Source of the DNA: G965222505 sp965222505
GTDB lineage: Bacteria > Bacteroidota > Rhodothermia > Rhodothermales > DATKEJ01
Assembly: GCA_965222505.1 (NCBI GenBank)
Contig: OZ244956.1
Span: 62,001-126,000 of the forward strand
DNA: 64,000 nucleotides
Direction of reading: 5' to 3'
The notes beneath the pieces were generated by a model that worked only from the letters and a program-made list of their open reading frames with translations, made no database searches and was not told the DNA's origin. The stretch's first letter is position 1; every line of letters begins with the position of its first letter. Made by a program: the position numbers and the translations under genes. Of this stretch, positions 9,318-18,040 are shown piece after piece.

Positions 9318-10370
9318 TTACGGCATGTGGGGCAATAAGCCACGTTTTGCTAAAGCATTGATCAGGATAGGTTCTACTTGTTCGCGGATCTTGGAATTGG
9401 CAAAGCCGGCCCAGGCCACATCGGCGGTGGTATCCAAGGGGGCATTCAGGGGGCCTCCAGCACCATTCGTAACGGAGATGCCGAGTTCTTGAGCAATGTG
9501 TACGGTAGCGAGGTCGTATGGATGGCAACAGAGCCCCAGGGCTTGTCCACGCCGATTGAGGAAGGGGGCCGCATAGGGGCGTAAATCTGCCACAAACCGA
9601 TCATGGCCCATCATCAATTCATAGAGCTGCCCACCGGTTGAGATGTACTGGTCTTCGAAGCAATGGGCTTTTCCAGGTACAATGGGCCCCAGGATTTCCG
9701 CAACAATTTCGTCATCGATTTCAGCCAATAAGGTGCGGGCACCAGGGAAAAAGCGGGCGAGCATGGCATATCCATGCTGAATGCTGGAGGCTGAGGAAGG
9801 CCGTGGAAAGAGGGGGGTGGTCTGGCCCGTCAGGCGGTTATAGCGTTCAGCTTTAGCCCCTTGGCCTTTGATGGACCACAAGTTGTCGCTGAGGTGTTGC
9901 TTGACCAACGGGATCTCGGTTTGAACGGCCAGATTTATGTCAGCCAGGGAAGTGTTGGGGCCTTTGTTGGGGGCCACACCCGTCAAGATCCATGCACTTC
10001 GTTTCTGATACATGAGGCCCCGGGTACCATCAATGGGATCTACCAGGACGCGCCATCGGGCGGCTTGCTCTGGTAGCCCTTCAGGGATAACCCGTGCGCC
10101 TTTTTCCAATCCCTCAGCGATCAGTACAATGGCATTTTCTTCGGTGATCCAGTCCTCAAAAAGGGATAACAGACGGGTTTCGCTGATTCGGTCGATGGCA
10201 AAGAGGGTGTCACCGGCTTCATCGTTATGTGCTATTGCGGATAGTTCTTCAGTTGATAGGTGGGTACAGGCGTCCAGGACGGTATCCCTGATTTGGGCAT
10301 GAATCTTTTGGATCGGGTCGAGGAGGGTGGCAATTTCAGGCACGAGGGGACCCTGTTTTATAATGCACAT
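9318..10370 (-). CDS. Inositol-monophosphatase-family phosphatase
   Basis: A 350-residue member of the Mg-dependent, lithium-sensitive phosphatase superfamily. The metal-binding DPIDGT is at 111-116, and a second metal site in HPYDLAT lies towards the C-terminus. It is longer than the usual 260-280 residues. The first acidic element (AEGL/PEGLPE, about 85-101) is less typical than the family GEE, so activity on inositol phosphate is not assured. The start overlaps the end of galT by 35 bases; a GTG nine codons later would shorten the overlap to 8. Embedded between a sugar-1-kinase and a uridylyltransferase, it probably acts on a sugar phosphate in the same pathway, by inference. Confidence 0.82.
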   Translation of the reverse strand: MCIIKQGPLVPEIATLLDPIQKIHAQIRDTVLDACTHLSTEELSAIAHNDEAGDTLFAIDRISETRLLSLFEDWITEENAIVLIAEGLEKGARVIPEGLPEQAARWRVLVDPIDGTRGLMYQKRSAWILTGVAPNKGPNTSLADINLAVQTEIPLVKQHLSDNLWSIKGQGAKAERYNRLTGQTTPLFPRPSSASSIQHGYAMLARFFPGARTLLAEIDDEIVAEILGPIVPGKAHCFEDQYISTGGQLYELMMGHDRFVADLRPYAAPFLNRRGQALGLCCHPYDLATVHIAQELGISVTNGAGGPLNAPLDTTADVAWAGFANSKIREQVEPILINALAKRGLLPHMP

Positions 10371-11370
10371 TGCTAACGGCTTGCAGTTCAGCCGCTTTTT
10401 CTTCAGGGCTCGTATCGCTCAAGAAGCTGCCCCCACCGATTTCAGGTCCAGCAAGATATTTCAAGAGGTTTGGTTTGCGCAGCGGGGGATGAAATTCGAT
10501 ATGAAAATGGAAGGTGTGATGGTCCGCCCCGTCTGTTGGAGCCTGGTGCAGGGCCATTACATAGGGAAAGGGCATGTTCCAAAGGTTATCGTACTTGATC
10601 ACCACCGCCTGCAAGACCTTAGCAAACCCTCTCCGTTCCGCATCCGTCAAATCGGCGACATTCTGAACCGTGCGTTTGGGGGCTACAAAGGTTTCGTAGG
10701 CATACCGGGCAAAATAGGGGAGGAACCCGATGGCATGTTTGTTCTCTGCCAGGATGCGCCGCCCATCATCTTGTTCAGCCGCAAGGATGTCCTGAAACAG
10801 CATCCGGCCCGTTGATGCATGGTGGGCTCGGCAAGCCGCCACTTCATTTTCTATCGTCTTGAACACAAAATTGGTGGCATAAATCTGGCAATGGGGATGC
10901 GGATTACTGACCCCCACAACGTCCCCTTTGTTTTCAAATATTAAGACGTGGTTGACATCGGGCAGGGCGCCCAACGCCCGATATTGCTCCTGCCATGCAG
11001 CGATGAGGGCATCCACGTCGGCAACGGAAAGCTCGGCGAAGCTCTGGTTGTGACCAGGGGAATAGCACAAAACCCTGGCTCTGCCCGATGCTGGGCTGTT
11101 CTGGTAAATGCCGGGCGGGGGGGAGAGGGGATCCGGTGCATCAGGGCCTACGCAGGCATGATCATTGTCAAAGACATAGACCCCTGTATACTCTGGATTG
11201 ATGCGCCCACTGACGCGCTGGTTGCCGGGGCAGAGGTAACAGGAAGGATCATAAGCCGGAATAGGATCAACCTGGGGGGGCACTTCCTCTCCGATCCAGG
11301 GCCGGTTGTTTCGGTGGGCTGCAACGATTACCCATTCTCGGCGCAGCGGATGGTACCGTTGTTCCCACAT
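10336..11370 (-). CDS. galT: Galactose-1-phosphate uridylyltransferase
   Basis: GalT transfers UMP between UDP-glucose and galactose-1-phosphate in the Leloir pathway. Counting from the chosen start, the zinc cysteine pair CYLC is at 44-47, and the active-site HPHCQ at 158-162 contains the uridylylated histidine. A C-terminal HFHIEFHPP supplies the other histidines. The frame is open for 56 codons further upstream, but that part lies over the preceding gene and resembles nothing. The family starts near WEQRYHPL, so the ATG at 11370 is preferred. It follows the CsgG-like gene by 16 bases and overlaps the phosphatase gene by 35. Confidence 0.92.
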   Translation of the reverse strand: MWEQRYHPLRREWVIVAAHRNNRPWIGEEVPPQVDPIPAYDPSCYLCPGNQRVSGRINPEYTGVYVFDNDHACVGPDAPDPLSPPPGIYQNSPASGRARVLCYSPGHNQSFAELSVADVDALIAAWQEQYRALGALPDVNHVLIFENKGDVVGVSNPHPHCQIYATNFVFKTIENEVAACRAHHASTGRMLFQDILAAEQDDGRRILAENKHAIGFLPYFARYAYETFVAPKRTVQNVADLTDAERRGFAKVLQAVVIKYDNLWNMPFPYVMALHQAPTDGADHHTFHFHIEFHPPLRKPNLLKYLAGPEIGGGSFLSDTSPEEKAAELQAVSNVHYKTGSPRA

Positions 11371-11386
11371 CTGTATCGGCGATTGA

Positions 11387-12481
11387 TCATTCTTGATTGG
11401 CTTTGGCAATGACCGGTTGAAGGGCATCGAACCGTTCCTGGGCCTTGCTGTAATTCGGATCGTGATCGAGCGCCTCGCTAAATTTATTGTATGCCCCTTT
11501 GACGTTCCCGGCATCATACAATGCGAGGCCATCTGCATAGGCCATCATTGCTTCGAGCGAGTTGGTGGGGGTATTGGCATCAATGACGCGCGGTTCCAAT
11601 TTGGTACCCACAGCTTCAGCAAACTTCTCGCTCAATTTGCCGGCGATCTGGGCAAAATCATCCAGTTTTCCATTTTCCGTAGCCGTCAGGAGAATTTCGC
11701 TGGTCTCAACCTTGACAAGCCGTACGCCAATGTTGAGGCGTTTATTGAAGTACATGTAATCTCCAAGCAACACAGAATGCGCACCCATCAGCTTCCCGAT
11801 GCGTACGGCAGTCTGTGGGTCCATACGGCCCGACTGGTTTAAGTCAATCTCTCCAAGTAGCCAGTTAAGTTGTTCGCGCTCAACAACTTGGAGATTGGTT
11901 GCCCCATTGAGTTGGCGGATCATTAAATCGGCAAGGCCCTGCCGGAGCGGGTCGAGCCGTTCCCGGTCGTCAATGGAGTTGTTGTCGAAGTCGATGATGG
12001 CTATGGTTTTTACGCCGGGGTCTGGCCGTTCAACGCCGTACTGGCAAGGATGAGGCGCATCGAAGGGGGGGGTACAGAACTTACTTTCGTTGACTTCCTT
12101 ACGCACCTTGTAGTAAATGTGTACGAAGTCGAGCAAATCGTTATCTGGATTGGCCTCTACGCGGGGGGGCTCCATGCTCACCCACTTGCGGACCATCTCA
12201 AGCGCTTGATCTTTGTTATCCATTATCGTATAGACCATGCCCATCAGCCTGAACGTTTCCCGCTTGTCATCATCAGAAAGGCTGGTATCCTGGGAAAGCG
12301 CAGTCAATAGCGAAAGCGCACCGTCATAATCGGCGAACATGTATTTTTCGCGGGCTTCTGCAATCCGGGGATCGTCCAGGGGCTCAGCCATCAATTGTGG
12401 ATTGGGAAGGGCAACATAGAGGGCTACAAGGACCCAGGGCAGCAGGCTCAGGTGAGCATAGGATAGTCTTACTGGTAGCAT
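11387..12481 (-). CDS. CsgG/HfaB-domain protein with TPR-like repeats
   Basis: A 364-residue exported protein. An N-terminal hydrophobic segment (about 8-30) acts as signal peptide or anchor. Residues 35-110 form helical TPR-like repeats (YMFADYDGALSLL). Residues about 155-290 form a CsgG-type domain: TIAIIDFDNNS, then a long helix (LADLMIRQLNGATNLQVVEREQLNWLL), then AVRIGKLMGAHSVLLGDYM. A final TPR (ALYDAGNVKGAYNKFSEALDHDP) closes the chain. There is no lipobox, so it is not a classical CsgG pore lipoprotein. It lies 26 bases after a Ser/Thr kinase gene, so it may report on or respond to that kinase. Its exact role is unknown. Confidence 0.78.
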   Translation of the reverse strand: MLPVRLSYAHLSLLPWVLVALYVALPNPQLMAEPLDDPRIAEAREKYMFADYDGALSLLTALSQDTSLSDDDKRETFRLMGMVYTIMDNKDQALEMVRKWVSMEPPRVEANPDNDLLDFVHIYYKVRKEVNESKFCTPPFDAPHPCQYGVERPDPGVKTIAIIDFDNNSIDDRERLDPLRQGLADLMIRQLNGATNLQVVEREQLNWLLGEIDLNQSGRMDPQTAVRIGKLMGAHSVLLGDYMYFNKRLNIGVRLVKVETSEILLTATENGKLDDFAQIAGKLSEKFAEAVGTKLEPRVIDANTPTNSLEAMMAYADGLALYDAGNVKGAYNKFSEALDHDPNYSKAQERFDALQPVIAKANQE

Positions 12482-12507
12482 AGCGGTAGACCCGTTGTTT
12501 TTTTGAG

Positions 12508-14307
12508 CTAGTTTTGCTTTTGGAGGAGCAACAAGAGTCGGTCGGGTTGTGACTCGTCGGAAAAACTGGGTGCAAACTCAAGCCGGACTTTGCCATTCTG
12601 AGCAGAGATTCGCCGCCCATTCAGGTCGGCTGCGGCCAGTTCATAATTAGCCTTTTGCACATCAATCTCGTGGACACCTACTGAAATCGGATACTTGTAA
12701 CGCGAGGCTTCCTGGCCGTCAACAAGGACCGTTCCACGGTTGTTTCTACTGTCGTCCTGTATGCCAATATTGATTTTATACTCGTACACACAACGCAAGT
12801 TTTGGGTAGCCCCTGCGGCAAGCGAGACCGTTCTTCTGCTGCTTAAGCCGCTACGTCTACATTCGACGGTAACATTTTGGTCGGCCGGGACCGTCAGGGT
12901 TTGCATGCTCCGGCCATTCCCTTGTCGTTCTCCGTTTACCAGGGCAAAGCCATTGGTTTTCAGGGTGGCCGTTACGGGAGCGGGTGGGGTTTCTGTCTCG
13001 GTACTTTCCGTTGTGCCTGGATCTTCAGGTGGATTCGTTACAGGTGTAGTGGAGGTATTGTTCGATTGCTGGGGGGGAGGATCGTCCCTGATAACCGGGT
13101 CTTCTTCGTGTTGTGTAGGTGGGGGAATGGCTGTGCCGTTTGGATTTTCTTCTACTGGAGGGGGATTGGTGGGGGGCGTGGTTTGAAGTTGTTCCGAGGG
13201 GTCTTCGGTGGCCGGGTTATCCGGTTGATCTACGGGGTGCTCAACGGAAGGTCCCTGTTCAAATGCAGCCAACAGGTAGGGATACCCCAGCCATCCGGCA
13301 GCGCCCAGCAGGGCGACCAGCGCGATTGAAAGCAGCGCGCTGGAAAAACCGCGCTTGGTGGTTTCTTTTTTGGGCGTTCTTTGGGGTGTTACCGCATCTT
13401 CGAGAACGGTTTTTTCAACGACGATTTCATCTGGCGTCGAGCCAAGGGCTTCATGCCTCGGTACTTGAGCAGTGGGTTCTTCGCGTGTAAGGCTCAGGGC
13501 TTGGGCCATCTCCTCTGCTGAGGAAAAGCGATCCTGAGGATCACCTTCAAGAGCTTTCATGATCACTTCGCTCAGGGGAAGCGGGATCGCCGGGTTAATG
13601 AGATGAGGGGGCGTATAATTTCCTTTTGCCACTTCGCGCATCAACGCGATCATGGTCGTAGCCGACATCGGCAACCGGCCAGTCAGGCATTGATAAAGCG
13701 TCATGCCGAGTGCATACAGGTCACTCCGGTTGTCTACATATTTGAGCCCTTCAAACTGTTCCGGGGGCATATAATAGGGGGTCCCCCCCGAATGAGACGT
13801 TTTGGTCATCTCCAGTTCGCTACTCTGAAGCCGTGCGAGCCCGAAATCCATGATCTTGACCTGCCCATCGGTAGACAGCATCAGGTTTGCCGGTTTGATG
13901 TCCCGGTGAATAACGCCGGCACGGTGGGCGCGCCCCAGGGCTTCCAGAAGTTGCACAAAGATCGGCACTGCCTCAGACGCTGGCATGGGGCCGTCTTCCT
14001 TGATGATGTCCTTAAAGGTTCGCCCTTCCACATATTCCATGGCAATGTAGGTGTGGTCTTTGCTGTTTCGGAGGGCGAAGACCGTCACAATTGCCGGATC
14101 GTGAATGCGTGCCAGCGATCGGGCCTCGGTCCTGAATCGCTGCATAAAGAGGGCATCCTGGGTAAATTCCTGCTTGAGCATCTTCAAGGCAACGGTCCGA
14201 TCCAGTGAAGTGTCTTGTGCCTTATAGACAACACCCATACCGCCGACGCCTAACTCAGCGTCCAGGCGATACTCGTCGATGACTTGACCAATCAACGTGT
14301 TAGGCAT
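12508..14307 (-). CDS. Membrane-anchored Ser/Thr protein kinase
   Basis: A Hanks-type kinase of 599 residues. The glycine loop GVGGMGVVYKA is at 20-30, the catalytic lysine is K42 (ALK), the catalytic loop HRDIKPANLML spans 134-144, DFGLA is at 154-158 and the activation segment ends in GTPYYMPPEQ. A single membrane helix lies near 325-350, followed by a long Pro/Thr/Glu-rich linker. The extracytoplasmic C-terminus (about 450-599) is beta-rich and PEGA-like. The layout is that of a receptor kinase sensing the periplasm or envelope. No PASTA repeats are present. It is the first gene of a run with the CsgG/TPR gene, which may be a partner or substrate. Confidence 0.92.
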   Translation of the reverse strand: MPNTLIGQVIDEYRLDAELGVGGMGVVYKAQDTSLDRTVALKMLKQEFTQDALFMQRFRTEARSLARIHDPAIVTVFALRNSKDHTYIAMEYVEGRTFKDIIKEDGPMPASEAVPIFVQLLEALGRAHRAGVIHRDIKPANLMLSTDGQVKIMDFGLARLQSSELEMTKTSHSGGTPYYMPPEQFEGLKYVDNRSDLYALGMTLYQCLTGRLPMSATTMIALMREVAKGNYTPPHLINPAIPLPLSEVIMKALEGDPQDRFSSAEEMAQALSLTREEPTAQVPRHEALGSTPDEIVVEKTVLEDAVTPQRTPKKETTKRGFSSALLSIALVALLGAAGWLGYPYLLAAFEQGPSVEHPVDQPDNPATEDPSEQLQTTPPTNPPPVEENPNGTAIPPPTQHEEDPVIRDDPPPQQSNNTSTTPVTNPPEDPGTTESTETETPPAPVTATLKTNGFALVNGERQGNGRSMQTLTVPADQNVTVECRRSGLSSRRTVSLAAGATQNLRCVYEYKINIGIQDDSRNNRGTVLVDGQEASRYKYPISVGVHEIDVQKANYELAAADLNGRRISAQNGKVRLEFAPSFSDESQPDRLLLLLQKQN

Positions 14308-14402
14308 CCTTTGTGCTCAGGAGAAAGAAAATGAGGTATGAGTATATATAGGAAGCACAGAATGTTCCGCTACGCATTCACCTCGCACGAATTGAACATA
14401 AA

Positions 14403-14440
14403 GAAAAAAGGGACACCGATGCATGCGATGTCCCTTTTTT
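14403..14440 (-). terminator. Symmetric intrinsic terminator after tRNA
   Basis: A palindrome of the form AAAAAAGGGACA...TGTCCCTTTTTT with an ATGCATGC-like centre. It has a T-run on both strands, so it should stop transcription from either side. It lies 4 bases beyond the 3' end of the tRNA gene and is the obvious terminator for it. Confidence 0.85.
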
Positions 14441-14444
14441 AACG

Positions 14445-14516
14445 TGGCGGGGGCGGGATTCGAACCCGCGATCTTCGGGTTATGAGCCCGATGAGATACC
14501 ACTTCTCCACCCCGCG
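14445..14516 (-). tRNA. Initiator tRNA-fMet (anticodon CAU)
   Basis: The reverse strand folds as a complete cloverleaf of 72 bases: acceptor CGCGGGG/CCCCGCC, D arm GAGA-AGTGGTA-TCTC, anticodon arm TCGGG-CTCATAA-CCCGA and T arm GCGGG-TTCGAAT-CCCGC. The anticodon is CAU. Three G:C pairs next to the anticodon loop and an unpaired first position (C1 facing C72) are marks of the initiator tRNA, since formylase needs the 1:72 mismatch. E. coli has C1:A72, so C:C is a variant. The 3' CCA is not encoded. Confidence 0.93.
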
Positions 14517-14759
14517 ATGTAGGGCCGAAAACATACGACATTTTTCTGCGTTGCGCAACTCGCTGATACCGGCTCCGTTGTGTAGATTCAAAAAAGAACC
14601 AGCCAGTTTCAGACGCAAAACACAAAACCGACCTGCCTGAATTTAACTTGAACACCCTCATGATTGAAGAAGACCGTTCCTGTATCGATAATTGCCTCAC
14701 CTGAAATATGGATCAGGAAAAAGCCTATCTTCCCGGATGCGATACTGCGAACCTGACTT

Positions 14760-15935
14760 ATGCTTGATTTAGCTGCATTACATCAACAATTTGACGATTT
14801 CGGAGCTTACCGGATTCAAGAAGTGCAACGGCAAGAACAGGGGCTGGCTTTGGCGCTTGATGCACTCCGATCGTGTAGTGGGCACTGGGAGCAGCTTAAA
14901 ACGCTGGTCGATGCCGCCAAACCATCCTACCTGGTGGCAGGACTATTGGATCGGCCTGAACTCGTCCTGGCTCCAGCGGCGGATCGGCCCCGGGAAGTGA
15001 CGGTTGTGGCAACCGATGGGTCACAGATTTATCCTGAACGCCACCTGGACCCCACGTGCTACCTTCTCAACATTAGCCGAATCGCCTTCCAATATGGTAC
15101 CCTGGAAGCGCCCCTGATGGAGGCGACGCCTGAACTCCGGTATAGACGCCAAGACCTGGAGGGGCTGTTTGAGAACAAAACGGAATCCATCACGGCCAGT
15201 ATCGTTTCTGCCATACGAGACAACAAAGAACTCGAAGCCTTATTTGCCACGGCCCTTGAAGCCCGCATAGCAGACCGTCCTATCGTGTCCCTCGCCGATG
15301 GCACCCTGATTCGGTGGATGCTCAGTGGGCTGAATAATCCAGCGCTGGAAGAGGAACTCATCACGCAATACATCGAAACCCTGAATCTGTTTTTTCAAGA
15401 GGGTTTGCCGGTTTGTTCATACATCAGCAATCCGGGCAATACGGAAGTGGTTAACCTCCTGCGATGGTATCTTGAACATACCCCTGAGGGGCGCACCCTG
15501 GGGGGCGAGGCAGATATGTTAACCGGGCTCCGGGATGCGCATGTTTTCGAGCGCATCCTGGCATCGGGCCACCGGTCTGTGCTTTTCAAAGCAGCATCCC
15601 ATATTCAGAAACGGTATCGTTTGGAAGATAAAATCTGCTACTTCTATATTCGGGTACCCGCACCGGGTGGCTCGGAAATTGCGCGTGTTGAGGTGCCCCA
15701 GTGGGTCGCCTCCTCCCAGGCCTACATCGCGCTTATCCATGCTGTGATACTTGATCAGGTGGAAAAGGGCCGAGGGTATCCCATAATTTTATCAGAGGCG
15801 CACGAACGGGCTGTCGTACGCGGGCAAGACACGGCCATTTTCTATCATCTTCTGGATGCCCAGTTGCGGGCTTCGGGCATGGCGCCCATCAAAGAGTCCT
15901 TCAAGCGGCGTTCCAAACAGCGTCCGCTGATTTAA
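14760..15935 (+). CDS. nurA: NurA-domain nuclease
   Basis: A 391-residue NurA-family protein. NurA is a Mn-dependent 5'-3' nuclease that works with the HerA translocase in DNA end resection. The first catalytic aspartate lies in VVATDGSQIYPERH (D86). A second acidic strand SLADGTLIRW (near 178-187) follows, and the family features CSYISNPG and a C-terminal HERAVVRG are present. The next gene starts 14 bases downstream and encodes a HAS-barrel protein, the domain found at the N-terminus of HerA, so the two very likely form a complex. No HerA ATPase is in the window. Confidence 0.83.
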   Translation: MLDLAALHQQFDDFGAYRIQEVQRQEQGLALALDALRSCSGHWEQLKTLVDAAKPSYLVAGLLDRPELVLAPAADRPREVTVVATDGSQIYPERHLDPTCYLLNISRIAFQYGTLEAPLMEATPELRYRRQDLEGLFENKTESITASIVSAIRDNKELEALFATALEARIADRPIVSLADGTLIRWMLSGLNNPALEEELITQYIETLNLFFQEGLPVCSYISNPGNTEVVNLLRWYLEHTPEGRTLGGEADMLTGLRDAHVFERILASGHRSVLFKAASHIQKRYRLEDKICYFYIRVPAPGGSEIARVEVPQWVASSQAYIALIHAVILDQVEKGRGYPIILSEAHERAVVRGQDTAIFYHLLDAQLRASGMAPIKESFKRRSKQRPLI

Positions 15936-15949
15936 ACACGCGAACATTC

Positions 15950-16543
15950 ATGCCCATAGGAGAAGTCATCGCTTCCAGTACACGCCATTTCGTGGCCGAA
16001 GTTATTGGTGAACAAGAGCCTCCGGTCTTCGGGTCCTGGGTACAGGTGGTGCGTCCGGATGAGGTGGTTTTGTATGGCTTGGTCAGCCACGTTGAAATCG
16101 GAAGCATTATGCCCAACCGGCAAGCCACGGCCTTCGGGAAATCCTATGAGGAATTACGCCGAGAGATGCCCCAGGTGATCGAATTGCTGCGGACCACCTT
16201 TGACGCGCACGTTCTGGCCTTTGAAGATCGCTTAGGCCGCATCCGAGGGATTCGGCAAACGTTACCGCCCAGACCGGCCCGGCTTCACGATATGGTGGAG
16301 GTCTGTACGCAGGATGTGATCAAGTCGATTGGCAAGCCCTATGATTTCTTTCGGACCTTGGTCCGGCATCCTGATCCTGCTATTCCAGCGGACGATTTAA
16401 TTGTTGCCACCCTGCAACAGGTCTATAAGGCCTACGATGAAGGGCCGGATGGAAAAGCAGCCTTGGTGGATGCAGGGCGTGCGCTGAGCCGTTTGCTCAA
16501 CGATGATCATGAGCGACTTCAATCCATACTCCGCCGGGTGTAA
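15950..16543 (+). CDS. HAS-barrel protein, NurA partner without ATPase domain
   Basis: A 197-residue protein whose first 65 residues (IGEVIASSTRHFVAEV...GSWVQVVRPDEVVLYGLVSHVEIGS) look like the HAS barrel that begins HerA and related ATPases. The rest is predicted helical and carries no Walker A or B motif. It is coupled to nurA (14-base gap). A reasonable inference is that it bridges NurA to an ATPase encoded elsewhere. Comparable stand-alone HAS-barrel proteins are, from memory, found in cyanobacteria and some Bacteroidota. It ends 6 bases from the convergent barrel gene. Confidence 0.65.
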   Translation: MPIGEVIASSTRHFVAEVIGEQEPPVFGSWVQVVRPDEVVLYGLVSHVEIGSIMPNRQATAFGKSYEELRREMPQVIELLRTTFDAHVLAFEDRLGRIRGIRQTLPPRPARLHDMVEVCTQDVIKSIGKPYDFFRTLVRHPDPAIPADDLIVATLQQVYKAYDEGPDGKAALVDAGRALSRLLNDDHERLQSILRRV

Positions 16544-16548
16544 GGGCC

Positions 16549-17058
16549 TCAAAAGATCAAACCGAAACGGACTGGAATGACCAGGGTTGTGCTGGCGTCG
16601 ATAAGGAGAAGGGTCGGGTCAATTTCGGCATACCATGCGTGCGTTCGCCAGGGCCACACGAGCCCGTAGCCCAGATGCACACCGGGATAATCAAAGACAT
16701 CTTTAAACGGGCCAAACCCACCGGCACCCAGGATGACATAGGGGTTACGGTTCGGGTCATCCAGTTTGAAGATCATCGAGAATTGTGGACTGTGCACCAA
16801 CGTTGCACCGCTGGAGCCCTCACCCGAGAACCGAGCGATGCCGGTGCCAAACGCGATGGAAAATTCTGGACTTACTGCCCAGGAAAGCCGGACGCGGCCC
16901 CCTACACCCACCGGCGAACCGCTAATCGACTGCTCAAAAAAATTGGTGATGCCATCTATCCCGGCTCCAATCCGAAGCTTTTGATCTTGCGCATGGGTTG
17001 GGGTCCAGCAGGCCAGTATCGCGTAAATCGCTACCAGAAACAGGGATAGGGTCCGCAA
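16549..17058 (-). CDS. Small outer-membrane beta-barrel protein
   Basis: A 169-residue exported protein of unknown function. It has a Sec signal peptide (hydrophobic to about 20, cut after THA-Q). The mature part alternates polar and hydrophobic residues in short strands (VGVGGRVRLSWAVS, FSIAFGTGIARFS, VHLGYGLVWPW) and ends in VIPVRFGLIF. The terminal Phe and strand pattern are typical of eight-stranded outer-membrane barrels. No neighbour suggests a role. Confidence 0.68.
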   Translation of the reverse strand: MRTLSLFLVAIYAILACWTPTHAQDQKLRIGAGIDGITNFFEQSISGSPVGVGGRVRLSWAVSPEFSIAFGTGIARFSGEGSSGATLVHSPQFSMIFKLDDPNRNPYVILGAGGFGPFKDVFDYPGVHLGYGLVWPWRTHAWYAEIDPTLLLIDASTTLVIPVRFGLIF

Positions 17059-17243
17059 AATAAATGGGGTTAGGTCAAACGAGGGAAGGGAATTCTTTGC
17101 ACAGGTTGATGTTCCAGCCGGAAGCGGTTTCGCAGGATCTTTACCGACTCCTTTCCATCAATTAATTTTAGTCCAGCAACAGGTTTCGTAAGTTGCGCGG
17201 GTTGAACGATCCCCCAAGATTTAGATAAACCGTGACGACGAGC

Positions 17244-18026
17244 ATGAACTTCTGTGTGTGTATTAAACAAGTCCCGGATGTGGCGTCGCCGACGCGTATT
17301 CAGGACGGGGCGTTAATGCAGGACGCCGGGCGGATGATATTAAATGCCTATGATGCTTCTGCGGTAGAAGAAGCGCTGGTCCTGACTTCAAAATACGGCG
17401 GGGAAGTCGATGTACTTCTCATCGGGCCTGAAAAGGCCAAGGAAACGATTCGGAAGGCCCTGGCGATGGGGGCTCACTGCGGGATTCACATTGAGGTTGA
17501 GGACACATCTGCCTTCGACTCTCGGGCCTTTGCCCAGGTCTTGGCGGCTCAACTCAAGACCGGCAACTACGATGTAATCGCCTGTGGCAAACAAGCCCAG
17601 GACACCGATGCGGGCCTGACCGGAAGCATGTTGGCTGCCTTGCTGGACTTGCCCTATGCGACCAATGCCGTTGGACTCGAATTTAATCCGGATGAAAAGA
17701 CCCTCATGGTCACCAGGCAAGGCGATACCGGCCAGGAATTGGTCGACCTCCCCACTCCATGCCTGGTTACGTGCTCCAACGATATGAATAATCCGCGCAT
17801 TCCCAAACTGCGAGACATCATGATGTCCAAGAAAAAATCGGTGACCTCTGTTTCACTGCGTGCGTTGGGCCTGGAAGCATTCGAGGCCGGCTATACACCT
17901 GGCACGCGGGTCTTGGCCTATCAGGACTTACCGGAACGGGAGCCGGGCAAAATGTTGGAAGGTCCGGCAGAGGAAATCGTTCAACAAGCCATTGATTTGC
18001 TTCAGACTGAAGCCAAAGTGATATAG
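17244..18026 (+). CDS. fixA: Electron transfer flavoprotein beta subunit, FixA type
   Basis: ETF beta subunit of about 260 residues, starting MNFCVCIKQVPDV as is usual. A GTG four codons upstream (17232) is an alternative start. Diagnostic parts are the AMP/FAD-binding GKQAQDTDAGLTG and the C-terminal third that embraces the alpha subunit. It heads a four-gene run, fixA-fixB-fixC-fixX, with gaps of 14, 3 and 17 bases, so it is one operon. In Fix/EtfABCX systems this subunit carries the bifurcating FAD. The other products are ETF alpha, a membrane-facing flavoprotein and a 2x[4Fe-4S]-like ferredoxin. Confidence 0.92.
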   Translation: MNFCVCIKQVPDVASPTRIQDGALMQDAGRMILNAYDASAVEEALVLTSKYGGEVDVLLIGPEKAKETIRKALAMGAHCGIHIEVEDTSAFDSRAFAQVLAAQLKTGNYDVIACGKQAQDTDAGLTGSMLAALLDLPYATNAVGLEFNPDEKTLMVTRQGDTGQELVDLPTPCLVTCSNDMNNPRIPKLRDIMMSKKKSVTSVSLRALGLEAFEAGYTPGTRVLAYQDLPEREPGKMLEGPAEEIVQQAIDLLQTEAKVI

Positions 18027-18040
18027 GGGACACATTACGC

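Noticed and set aside
11371..11538. N-terminal extension of GalT
   Set aside because: These 56 codons lie mostly over the end of the preceding gene, have no family similarity, and a better ATG is at 11370.
14317..14700. Minus-strand ORF of 127 codons over the tRNA region
   Set aside because: It reads through the tRNA and its terminator; the translation is of tRNA-arm origin and has no protein-like pattern.
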